Source of the DNA: an uncultured Ignavibacteriota bacterium
GTDB lineage: Bacteria > Bacteroidota > Ignavibacteria > UBA10030 > UBA8401
Direction: 5' to 3'
Assembly (NCBI GenBank): GCA_903861125.1
Contig: CAIOTF010000020.1
Coordinates: 1 to 40,706 of the forward strand
Length of the DNA: 40,706 nt
Below are positions 7,929 through 15,415 of the stretch, piece after piece. Under the pieces are notes generated by a model. That model worked only from the letters and a program-made list of their open reading frames with translations, ran no database searches and was not told the DNA's origin. Every line of letters begins with the position of its first letter. The first letter of the stretch is position 1. The translations under genes and the position numbers were made by a program.

Positions 7929-8915
7929 ATGAAAGCAATTGTCTTTGAAAAATATGGTTCTCCCGATCTCCTCAAATATTTGGATGTTGAAAAACCAATT
8001 CCGAAAGAGGACGAAGTATTAGTAAAAATTCATGCAGCTTCTGCAAATGCAGCAGATTGGCACCTTCTCAGAGCAGATCCGTTCCCGGTCCGTTTCATGA
8101 CCGGTCTTTTCAAACCTAAATACAAAATTCTCGGGTGCGACATTTCTGGAGTGGTTGAATCGGTAGGTAAAAACGTTCATCAGTTTCGGTCCGGTGATAT
8201 GGTATTCGGGGATCTGTCTGTATGCGGTTGGGGAGGTTTTGCCGAGTATGCGTGTGCCCGTGAAAATGCTATGTCGCTGAAACCGAAAAATATTTCCTTC
8301 GAAGATGCTGCGTCAGTTCCGGTAGCGGCAGTTACTGCACTTCAGGGACTTCGTGACAAAGGGAATATCCGGTCCGGACAAAAAGTATTGATCAATGGTG
8401 CTTCCGGCGGCGTCGGTACATTTGCGGTGCAAATTGCAAAATATTTCGGCGCCGAAGTGACCGGTGTCTGCAGTACGGGAAAAGCTGATATGGTGCGATC
8501 GATAGGAGCCGATCATGTTATTGACTACACCAAAGAAGATTTCACAAAAAACGGCAAGCAATACGATCTGATTTTTGCCGCTAATGGATTTCATCCCATC
8601 TCGGCATATAAAGGTGCACTCAGTTCAAACGGAATTTATGTTATGGCGGGAGGTTCAACGTCTCAAATGTTTCAAGCCATGCTTCTGGGTCCCTGGCTCT
8701 CGAAGACCGGCGGACGAACCATGAGGAATGTGATGGCGAAACCGAATGCAAAAGATTTAATTATTATGTCTCAGCTTCTTGAGACTGGAAAAGTTGTTCC
8801 CGTTATTGATAGACGCTATCCATTATGTGATGTTGCTGATGCTATTCGTTATCTGGAAGAAGGACATGCTAAAGGGAAAGTAATTATCACCGTGGAGCAG
8901 AAGAGCCAACAATAA
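7929..8915 (+). CDS. NAD(P)-dependent MDR-superfamily oxidoreductase (quinone-oxidoreductase type, zinc-free)
   Basis: Reduces a quinone or enone-type substrate with NAD(P)H, judged by family. The GroES-like N-terminal half contains GCDISGVVESVGKNVHQFRSGDMVFG. The nucleotide-binding half has INGASGGVGTFAVQIAKYFGAEVTGVCS, the AxxGVG-type dinucleotide motif of this family. The Cys and His ligands of catalytic and structural zinc are absent, which places it with quinone oxidoreductases rather than alcohol dehydrogenases. Length of 328 aa is normal. The start is the first ATG after a plausible TTGACA promoter. The following genes are separate small stress-type genes and do not reveal its substrate. 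Confidence 0.85.
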   Translation: MKAIVFEKYGSPDLLKYLDVEKPIPKEDEVLVKIHAASANAADWHLLRADPFPVRFMTGLFKPKYKILGCDISGVVESVGKNVHQFRSGDMVFGDLSVCGWGGFAEYACARENAMSLKPKNISFEDAASVPVAAVTALQGLRDKGNIRSGQKVLINGASGGVGTFAVQIAKYFGAEVTGVCSTGKADMVRSIGADHVIDYTKEDFTKNGKQYDLIFAANGFHPISAYKGALSSNGIYVMAGGSTSQMFQAMLLGPWLSKTGGRTMRNVMAKPNAKDLIIMSQLLETGKVVPVIDRRYPLCDVADAIRYLEEGHAKGKVIITVEQKSQQ

Positions 8916-8946
8916 AATATGGTGATGTGGTTGCGCTGGAGGCTTG

Positions 8947-9132
8947 ATGGTTCAAAAAAGAGAAAATAATAATTCAATCAGCCGCCGATGCGCAATATGT
9001 AATGGTGGTAAATATCCCAACAAGAAAGTTCTTCACGACATCAAAATAAAAATATATACCCAATCTACTCCTGGAATAATGTCTTTACGTTTAGTTCCGG
9101 TTGTTCGTTCACCAACTCTAAAAGCACTATGA
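8947..9132 (+). CDS. doubtful 61-codon ORF coupled to the lipocalin-like gene
   Basis: The ATG at 8947 is preceded by GGAGG four bases upstream, and its TGA overlaps the ATG of the next gene (ATGA at 9129-9132). The next gene has no ribosome site of its own. That pattern suits a translated leader or small gene. The product is basic, has one CAIC pair and resembles nothing I recognise; its composition is not clearly protein-like. It may be chance. Confidence 0.25.
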   Translation: MVQKRENNNSISRRCAICNGGKYPNKKVLHDIKIKIYTQSTPGIMSLRLVPVVRSPTLKAL

Positions 9133-9596
9133 ATAAAAATTCTCTTCCAACGCCAACCAAAGGTCTTGCATCCGGAATTCTGGGCATTTGGAAACTGAAG
9201 TCACGCGAAGATGTGGACGACAAGGGTCAACTCCGTATTGATCCGTTTCTCGGCAAGGATCCGCTTGGCATACTTTGTTTTGCGCCGGATTATTTTTCAG
9301 CTCAATTTATGAAACGGGATCGGTCCGCTCCGGATAGTATGGTACGATCAGTTCAAGGCAGCAATAACAGCAGTGCTGTGAACGGATATGATGCATATTT
9401 TGGCAGTTACAATGTGGATGAAGTAGCAGGTACTCTTACCGTGCATCTTGACGGATCAATTTCGCCCGGCAACGTCGGCAATACGTATATCAGAGACGTT
9501 CGTATCATTGAGGATCAACTCATAATACAACTGGCTACGACCTCCATAGATGGTGCAGTGGTAACACGAACCCTTACACTTTCTCGTATTGGATAG
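9129..9596 (+). CDS. lipocalin-like domain protein
   Basis: A 155-aa protein whose N-terminal half (GILGIWKLKSREDVDDKG, then GILCFAPDYFSAQFM) follows the pattern of the lipocalin-like family PF13924: a G-x-W strand, an acidic turn, then a strand describing the sample. The C-terminal half is beta-rich with short YxGSYNVDE and TRTLTLSR strands, in line with a small barrel. No signal peptide is seen, so it is probably cytoplasmic. The ligand is unknown. The ATG at 9129 lacks its own ribosome site but overlaps the stop of a 61-codon ORF. Family assignment is moderate. Confidence 0.65.
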   Translation: MNKNSLPTPTKGLASGILGIWKLKSREDVDDKGQLRIDPFLGKDPLGILCFAPDYFSAQFMKRDRSAPDSMVRSVQGSNNSSAVNGYDAYFGSYNVDEVAGTLTVHLDGSISPGNVGNTYIRDVRIIEDQLIIQLATTSIDGAVVTRTLTLSRIG

Positions 9597-9734
9597 ATGC
9601 AGTTTTGGTGTGATGCCAATGATTGAGTTAAATGATTATGTCTTCCGCAAATTACTCTTTTGCCGGTTCTTACGATTGATGCATCTAAGATTTGTATCAG
9701 CCTTTAGGCACCTCATAAAATAAAAAAGGAACGT

Positions 9735-10247
9735 ATGAATACTGAACAACTTCAGTCCGTCCAATCACCTTTAAAAAAGGCATATAAGGAAAATCCCGGC
9801 AAGGCATTTTATACATTAAAAGCACGCGGAACAATCGGCGAAGGAATATCCTGTAAAGTTGAGACAGGAAAAGCACTTGTTGAGGCTGGCTTACATTCTG
9901 CAACGGGTGGGAATGGATTGATGGCTTGTTCCGGAGATATGCTGCTTGAAGCGCTCGTTGCCTGTGCCGGTGTTACGCTGAATGCTGTTGCAACCGCAAT
10001 CGGAGTGCAGATTGAAGAAGGTATCGTAAGGGCAGAAGGAGATTTGGATTTTAGAGGAACATTAGGTGTGTCTAAGGAGATACCGGTAGGTTTTCAAAAC
10101 ATCAGACTCTTTTTCGATCTTAGATCGAACGCTTCAGAAGAACAATTGTCCACGCTGATTCGCCTTACGGAACGATACTGTGTAATCTACCAAACACTGG
10201 TTCATTCACCCACTATTGAAATAAAGCAAACAACAACAAAGTTCTGA
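9735..10247 (+). CDS. OsmC/Ohr-family thiol peroxidase-like protein
   Basis: OsmC-family proteins reduce organic hydroperoxides with a pair of cysteines. Both are present: the first in ALVACAGVTL (helix after LMACSGDMLLEAL) and the second in ERYCVIYQTL near the C-terminus, at the positions of the family's catalytic residues. Length of 170 aa is slightly above the usual 135-150 aa, the extra being N-terminal. AAAGGA precedes the ATG. It stands alone between two hypothetical genes. A role in peroxide or electrophile defence is likely, but OsmC relatives of unknown substrate exist. Confidence 0.8.
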   Translation: MNTEQLQSVQSPLKKAYKENPGKAFYTLKARGTIGEGISCKVETGKALVEAGLHSATGGNGLMACSGDMLLEALVACAGVTLNAVATAIGVQIEEGIVRAEGDLDFRGTLGVSKEIPVGFQNIRLFFDLRSNASEEQLSTLIRLTERYCVIYQTLVHSPTIEIKQTTTKF

Positions 10248-10333
10248 TCATTTATCTATTTTTACCTTGTCAGCTTGAGACATTAATTCACAAATATTGT
10301 CAGTTCTGACCGTAGTCCGAACCAAGAGGTCGT

Positions 10334-10849
10334 ATGAAGAAACAAATTATGATGATAACTATTGTTGCAACCGCTCTTTTATTGAGCTTTTTCTACAGCA
10401 TTATCCTCGCAGATTCGAGCAAAACCAGCGGTGATTTGGCGGGAGCATGGCGCGGAAAGGTTCAGCTCAATACAAGCGTTTTTTCCTCCATGAAGGATCT
10501 TGAATTCATGTATGTTTTTAATGCAGGGGGCACGATGACGGAATCATCTAATTACGATGCTGCACCTCCCGGTCCTCCCGCGTATGGCTTATGGAAGAAA
10601 ACCGGACCGGGTCATTACGAATCAAAATATCTGGTCTTTCAGACAAAAGCTGTTTCGATTCTTGACGAGATCGGCAAGGGGGGCGGATGGATTCCGGACG
10701 GATATGGAGTGCTGACTGAAAAAATTACCCTCTCACAGGATGGCGATATTTTTGATTCAACGATCAAGTTCGAAATATTCGATCGCGACGGCAAAATAAC
10801 AGCAAAGGGAGGTGAAGGAGTAGTTAAAGGGACAAGGATAAAATTTTAG
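10334..10849 (+). CDS. exported protein of unknown function
   Basis: The 171-aa product begins with a clear signal peptide: basic MKKQ, a hydrophobic run to about residue 26, then an ILADSS cleavage region. The mature part starts with LAGAWRGKV and shows repeated beta-strand patterns. These include FNAGGTMTESS and a Pro/Gly-rich PPGPPAYGLWKK, resembling the small lipocalin-like or Calycin-fold exported proteins, but the match is not good enough to name. AGAGG stands a few bases before the ATG. It is an isolated gene. Confidence 0.65.
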   Translation: MKKQIMMITIVATALLLSFFYSIILADSSKTSGDLAGAWRGKVQLNTSVFSSMKDLEFMYVFNAGGTMTESSNYDAAPPGPPAYGLWKKTGPGHYESKYLVFQTKAVSILDEIGKGGGWIPDGYGVLTEKITLSQDGDIFDSTIKFEIFDRDGKITAKGGEGVVKGTRIKF

Positions 10850-11353
10850 ATAATAAAATCGAGATCGCTGAAAAACAAGTTGTTCATTATCACTTTCCCG
10901 AAGTGGCTCCTTTGGGGAAATGACATTTATGTGAGGTTTTTCAGATGTTTTAATATTGGTTTCTCCTGCAAAAAAAATCAACTGCAATACTTACCGGCCG
11001 CATAGACAAAGCGGAATACCAAAATATCCGCGTATGACTGCTTAAAAGTTTACACATCCCGATTTGCTTAACGAATTCCCCCCGAGATGACCGATGCTTA
11101 CTCTTTGCATGGTTGAGTAGATACTGTAGAATGTAGAAAGTTCATTTGCGGTGCACCTTCACGATGAATTTCAACTTTGATTTAAAACAAAAATAGTGGC
11201 TTAACATTTGCACCATGTTTTACATCAAATAAATATTTTGCATTGCATGTATTGGCAGATGATTGTACTTACAGTGAGAGAAAATGATCTCTTCGTCAAC
11301 TGCATACCGCACTTGTAACGCGGCAAGAAATTTTGAAACAAGGGAACAATATT
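10850..11353. other. 504-base non-coding stretch upstream of motA
   Basis: The region is AT-rich in its right half. I find no tRNA, convincing promoter, terminator or conserved ORF. It holds one copy of the 11-mer ATACTGTAGAA (11121-11131) also found in two other gaps of this window. The promoter of motAB must lie here. Confidence 0.5.
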
Positions 11354-12232
11354 ATGATCGTTATTCTTGGATTAATTGTTGTCATTGTCGGTGTTTTAGG
11401 GGGATTTGTGCTTGCGGGAGGGCCGCTTTTTGTTCTTATTCAACTTCCGGAATTTATTATAATGGGAGCTGCAGCCATAGGGTCATTGCTTATCGGAACC
11501 CCTTTTTGGCTGTTAAAAAGATTGCCGTCGAAGATCGGTCAGTTATTGAAAGGTGATCCTTATACTCAGGAAGTATACCTTAATCTGCTGCAAACAATGT
11601 ATGAATTGTTTTTGGTTTCAGACCGTTCCGGACTCATGTCTATAGAGCAGCATGTTGAAGAGCCAAATACCAGTTCAATATTTAAGAAAAATGGTTTTTT
11701 AATATCACATAAAACGTTCCTCAATTATATTAGCGATACGCTGAAATTGACGATAAGCGGAGGTGTGTCCGAGCAGGAACTTGAATATTTGCTTGATGCT
11801 GATATCGAAACCCATCACGAGGAGATGTCCGGATTTTCAACAACACTGTCGAAAGTAGGCGATGCACTTCCGGGATTGGGAATTGTTGCCGCTGTTTTGG
11901 GAATTATTATTACCATGGGCTCCATCGGCGGTTCACCGGAATCTGTCGGCGAGAAGGTGGCAGCGGCTCTGGTCGGAACATTCATCGGAGTTTTAGCATC
12001 ATATGGATTTGTGAGTCCAATCGCGAATGGATTAGAATTTAATAGTCAGTCAGAACAAAGGTATATGATGTGTATAAAAACAGGTATAGTTGCTTATACC
12101 AAAGGGAATGGAGCCGTTATTTCCACTGAAATAGCGCGACGCGCAATATACAGCCATGTAAAACCAAGCTTTCAGGAATTGGAAGAGGCGTGTCATAAGA
12201 TACGAACCGGAATGAAAACGTTGACTGTATGA
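11354..12232 (+). CDS. motA: MotA-type flagellar motor stator protein
   Basis: Membrane stator subunit that with MotB conducts ions and turns the flagellar rotor. Two membrane segments stand at the N-terminus (VILGLIVVIVGVLGGFVLAG and a second after LPEFIIMGAA). A cytoplasmic domain of about 110 aa follows. The C-terminal pair is VGDALPGLGIVAAVLGIIITMG and the AALVGTFIGVLASYGFVSPIA segment, the characteristic MotA/TolQ signature. ATG 11354 is chosen because AAGGGAA lies about eight bases upstream; the TTG at 11333 would overlap that site. Length is 292 aa. The stop overlaps the motB start by four bases. No other flagellar gene is in the window. Confidence 0.9.
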   Translation: MIVILGLIVVIVGVLGGFVLAGGPLFVLIQLPEFIIMGAAAIGSLLIGTPFWLLKRLPSKIGQLLKGDPYTQEVYLNLLQTMYELFLVSDRSGLMSIEQHVEEPNTSSIFKKNGFLISHKTFLNYISDTLKLTISGGVSEQELEYLLDADIETHHEEMSGFSTTLSKVGDALPGLGIVAAVLGIIITMGSIGGSPESVGEKVAAALVGTFIGVLASYGFVSPIANGLEFNSQSEQRYMMCIKTGIVAYTKGNGAVISTEIARRAIYSHVKPSFQELEEACHKIRTGMKTLTV

Positions 12233-13002
12233 AAAAGATCAACAAATCAATCCCAATTCGTATTGTAAGGAAAAAAGTTCATATGCGTGGCCACCATGGC
12301 GGTGCTTGGAAGGTTGCCTATGCTGATTTTGTCACGGCGATGATGGCGCTCTTTATCGTATTGTGGATAATAGGACAGAGCAAAGAGGTAAAAGATTATG
12401 TTGGTGAATATTTTATTGATCCTATCGCTTATAATCAAAAAATGAAATCAGGTGTTTTGGAAAAAAACAAAGGAACGCAGCTGATCAATAAACTGCACCC
12501 AAAACAGGCTGAGGATGAGATAGCGAAATTCAAACGGCTGGCAGAAAAGATTAAAGAGAATCTTATTAACAAGATTCAGGTTAAGAAATTACAAAACCAA
12601 ATCATCATTGAAATTGTCAAAGAAGGTATGCGCATTGAGTTGATGGAATCTTCTGAGGCATTCTTCTTTGATATTGGCACCGCCAAATTAAAACCTGAGG
12701 CGGAAGAAATACTGTCCGTTATTGCGGCAGAGTTACGTCGACTGCCCAATCATATTATTCTTGAAGGACACACCGATAGCCGGCCTTATGCTTCTACTGA
12801 CGGATACACAAACTTTGAACTGAGTTCGGACAGGGCCAATGCGGCACGTCGCGTATTGATAAAGTCAGGTATTGATTTCGGGAATATTGATCAAGTCCGC
12901 GGGTATGCAAATACAATGTTGCGGAATAGTCAGAACTCTTATGATGTAACCAATCGCCGGATCAGCATAATCGTAAAATATGAAGGGAAAGGTAGCGAGT
13001 GA
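12229..13002 (+). CDS. motB: MotB-type stator protein with OmpA-like peptidoglycan-binding domain
   Basis: Partner of MotA, holding the stator to peptidoglycan. The N-terminal motif HHGGAWKVAYADFVTAMMALFIVLWIIG contains the conserved Asp of the single membrane helix (YADF), the ion-binding residue in MotB. A linker and an OmpA_C domain follow (about residues 140-250, EGHTDSRPYASTDGYTNFELSSDRANAARRVL in parts). Length of 257 aa is typical. ATG overlaps the motA stop (ATGA), so the two are coupled. Its TGA overlaps the GTG start of the next gene in the same way, making one three-gene operon. Confidence 0.92.
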   Translation: MKKINKSIPIRIVRKKVHMRGHHGGAWKVAYADFVTAMMALFIVLWIIGQSKEVKDYVGEYFIDPIAYNQKMKSGVLEKNKGTQLINKLHPKQAEDEIAKFKRLAEKIKENLINKIQVKKLQNQIIIEIVKEGMRIELMESSEAFFFDIGTAKLKPEAEEILSVIAAELRRLPNHIILEGHTDSRPYASTDGYTNFELSSDRANAARRVLIKSGIDFGNIDQVRGYANTMLRNSQNSYDVTNRRISIIVKYEGKGSE

Positions 13003-14195
13003 AAAAGAAACCAATTATTGTACTTGTAGAAGATGAACCCCTTGAACTCGTGCTCCTTACGCAGATATTACAGCATAATTCCGAATACGAAATTCACCAG
13101 GCACTCAACATCGGGCAAGCGTATGAAATATGCGAGCGCGTCACTCCGGATATCATCATCAGCGATTATAACATGCCCGGCGGGAACGGCTATGAATTCT
13201 GCAATAAAATAAAGAAGGATCCCGTTCAGAAAAAGGCATTCTTTATCATGTTGTCTGGTATCAACCAGGTGGATACAATAATTGACTCGCTGCATATTGG
13301 TGCCGATGATTATCTGACAAAACCATACCACGCAGAAGAATTACGGTCACGGGTGGATGCGTTCGTCAGAATAAAGACATTGCAGAATACGGTTGAAGAA
13401 AACAATATTCATCTGCTCACGTTGAATCAGGCTCTGGATGAGAGTTTCCGGGGAGTTATCGAACTGCTCAGCGATCTGATGGAACTACGTGTTCCCAATG
13501 CGTCATATCGCAGTAATCGCGCCAAATCCATCGTCGGCTGGCTGTGTACGAAATTGGATATTCAGAAGGACCAGATTGATCATTTGCATTTTGCTGCACT
13601 TTTGCACGAGATCGGGAAGATATCGTTGCCCGATGTATTGCTCAATAAAAATATAAATGATTTATCAAGAGAAGAACGCATTGAATTGGATAATTATCCG
13701 ATTCGCGGACAATTGTTGATGCAGGATATTCCTCTTTTACGTCCGGTTGCTCCGATCCTGCGCCATCAATTGGAAAATTACGACGGCACAGGGTACCCGG
13801 ACAGGCTGCAGCGTGAAGAGATACCACTTGGTTCCCGTATTCTCAGGATCATTAATGCAGTAGAAATGGGCCTCCAAAATTCGCACAGCACTATTCAGTT
13901 GATAGAAGATGAACTGATGTCGAAAAAAGGAATTTATTACGATCCTCAACTTCTCATTCTTATCATAGATTATTTGCACGCAAATGAAAATACAGTAGAA
14001 ACAGAAAACCTTGTAAGAATATCCGTTCCGGATTTGATGCAAGGAATGAAAATAGCGCGGTCACTGTTTACGAGTTCCGGTAAAAAATTGCTGGCAAAGG
14101 ATGCTGTGATTACGGAAAAAAATATCAGCTATATCAATACATACCATCAAAAGGATCCTATTCTTGTTGGTATTTACGTCTATAAGAATTCGTAG
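12999..14195 (+). CDS. response regulator with a degenerate HD-GYP domain
   Basis: The receiver domain (residues 1-120) is complete: EDE 11-13, phosphorylation site D56 (ISDYNMPGGNG), S86 and K108 (DYLTKPY). A coiled linker leads to an HD-GYP-like domain (about 145-320). In active HD-GYP phosphodiesterases the metal is held by H, HD, H and HHE motifs. Here they read RSNRAK, HE (203-204), NYP and QLE before DGTGYP, so most ligands seem lost while the fold signature stays. It is therefore probably a c-di-GMP-binding or protein-binding output rather than an active enzyme. GTG start overlaps motB by four bases. Coupling to the stator suggests control of motor function; no histidine kinase is adjacent. 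Confidence 0.85.
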   Translation: MKKKPIIVLVEDEPLELVLLTQILQHNSEYEIHQALNIGQAYEICERVTPDIIISDYNMPGGNGYEFCNKIKKDPVQKKAFFIMLSGINQVDTIIDSLHIGADDYLTKPYHAEELRSRVDAFVRIKTLQNTVEENNIHLLTLNQALDESFRGVIELLSDLMELRVPNASYRSNRAKSIVGWLCTKLDIQKDQIDHLHFAALLHEIGKISLPDVLLNKNINDLSREERIELDNYPIRGQLLMQDIPLLRPVAPILRHQLENYDGTGYPDRLQREEIPLGSRILRIINAVEMGLQNSHSTIQLIEDELMSKKGIYYDPQLLILIIDYLHANENTVETENLVRISVPDLMQGMKIARSLFTSSGKKLLAKDAVITEKNISYINTYHQKDPILVGIYVYKNS

Positions 14196-14275
14196 CAGTA
14201 ATAAAGGCTGTTGATATTTGATTGTGGTGCCGTCATGAAATTAGATGCAGAATATTTTGAAAAGAAGATTGAAAA

Positions 14276-15103
14276 TTAAACAATAGTCATTGTAATGCTT
14301 GGTTTCTGAGGATGTGTTTCACAAACGGTTGTTTCGCCCATTCCGTGTTTTTCCATCGCCGAAAAAGTGCAATCATATGCCAGCGTGTTCGTATTACATT
14401 GCCTGCTGACGTGAGCCAGAGCAATCATCTGCGGAAGAATCTGCGACCGGTTCAAAATCTGCAGCATCGATTCTGCACATTGATTATTTGAAAGATGCCC
14501 GCCAACCCGTATGCGGTCTTTCAGCCATTTCGGACGGCCTGACCGTTCCAGCATTTCCTCATCATAATTGGATTCAATTACGATAACTTCTGAATTGGCA
14601 ATATGCTCAAGTGCTGATGCAGTCACTTCTGCCATGTCCGTTGAAACGCTAATCTTCTTTGTCTTACCGGCAAGTTCTCCGAACACATTATAACCGAAAC
14701 ACCCTCCATCGGAATCATGGGGCACTTCAAATGCACGGATAGACAGTGTATCCAATTCGATATCTGAATTATTTATTACGTTAAGAAACTTCTCTTTTTT
14801 TACATCGGCAATGGATCTATATTTTTTCAGCAAGTGCGGTTCTATTTGAGAAGGACAAAACATCGGAATACAGTGTTTGTGCAGATTCCTAACGGTAGCT
14901 TCATTCACATGGTCGCTGTGAATATGAGTTAGAAAGACACCGTCAAGATCTTCCATTCTTAACCCTAATTCCAGTAATTGTTCTTTGATATATACAGGAC
15001 CTAAACCGCAATCAATAAGAATGGAAGTTGTATCATTCCAAATGGCTGTTGAATTACCGCTGCTTGAACTGCCAAGGACGCAGGTTGATAGATGATTTTT
15101 CAT
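14276..15103 (-). CDS. metallo-beta-lactamase-fold hydrolase, YycJ/WalJ type
   Basis: Zinc-dependent hydrolase. The YycJ pattern is clear: LGSSSSGNST near residues 10-19, ILIDCGLG, the metal motif HIHSDH at 60-65, VPHDSDGGCFGYNV, STDMAE, ESNYDEEML, GHLSNNQCAE and LAHVSRQCN. All expected metal-site His and Asp residues are present. YycJ relatives have been linked to DNA end processing and repair, and this gene stands back to back with the recCBD operon, which fits a nucleic-acid role without proving it. Length of 275 aa is normal. It converges with the response-regulator gene; no terminator hairpin is seen in the 80-base gap. Confidence 0.82.
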   Translation of the reverse strand: MKNHLSTCVLGSSSSGNSTAIWNDTTSILIDCGLGPVYIKEQLLELGLRMEDLDGVFLTHIHSDHVNEATVRNLHKHCIPMFCPSQIEPHLLKKYRSIADVKKEKFLNVINNSDIELDTLSIRAFEVPHDSDGGCFGYNVFGELAGKTKKISVSTDMAEVTASALEHIANSEVIVIESNYDEEMLERSGRPKWLKDRIRVGGHLSNNQCAESMLQILNRSQILPQMIALAHVSRQCNTNTLAYDCTFSAMEKHGMGETTVCETHPQKPSITMTIV

Positions 15104-15250
15104 ATAAGAATTGTCGAGAACGAAACCTTTATGATTACGAATCCTTAATATAGATGAGAATAGTTACATCTACAACGTTTCGACCTGAAATGTATCAAAC
15201 GCAATCGTGTACCAAAATGATATGCAGCCGTATTTAGGAAGAATCCGATT

Positions 15251-15415
15251 ATGAAAAAAATATCATTGAATGATATTGAAGCAAATATACAGTATGATTA
15301 TTATGATACGGCGAAATCATGGCAGCCATGGCCGAACACGATCTCCTTCAAATGTCACGATTATCCGCTTAATGGGATGGAATATATGATTTATGTATCA
15401 GGATGGTCTGAATGA
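15251..15415 (+). CDS. 54-codon small gene coupled to recC
   Basis: This ORF starts at ATG 15251 after AGGAAG about seven bases upstream, and its TGA overlaps the recC ATG by four bases (ATGA at 15412-15415). The product has an acidic, aromatic-rich sequence: NDIEANIQYDYYDTAKSW, then PWPNTISFKCHDYPLNGMEYMIYVSGWSE in parts, ending in a polar tail. There is no signal or membrane segment. It resembles no family I know. The good ribosome site, the exact coupling to recC and the protein-like composition suggest a real gene, perhaps a RecBCD accessory or a translational leader. Confidence 0.55.
   Translation: MKKISLNDIEANIQYDYYDTAKSWQPWPNTISFKCHDYPLNGMEYMIYVSGWSE

Noticed and set aside
11284-11556. 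90-aa Cys/Tyr-rich ORF overlapping the motA start
   Set aside because: It overlaps motA in another frame, and motA has the ribosome site and the conserved segments.
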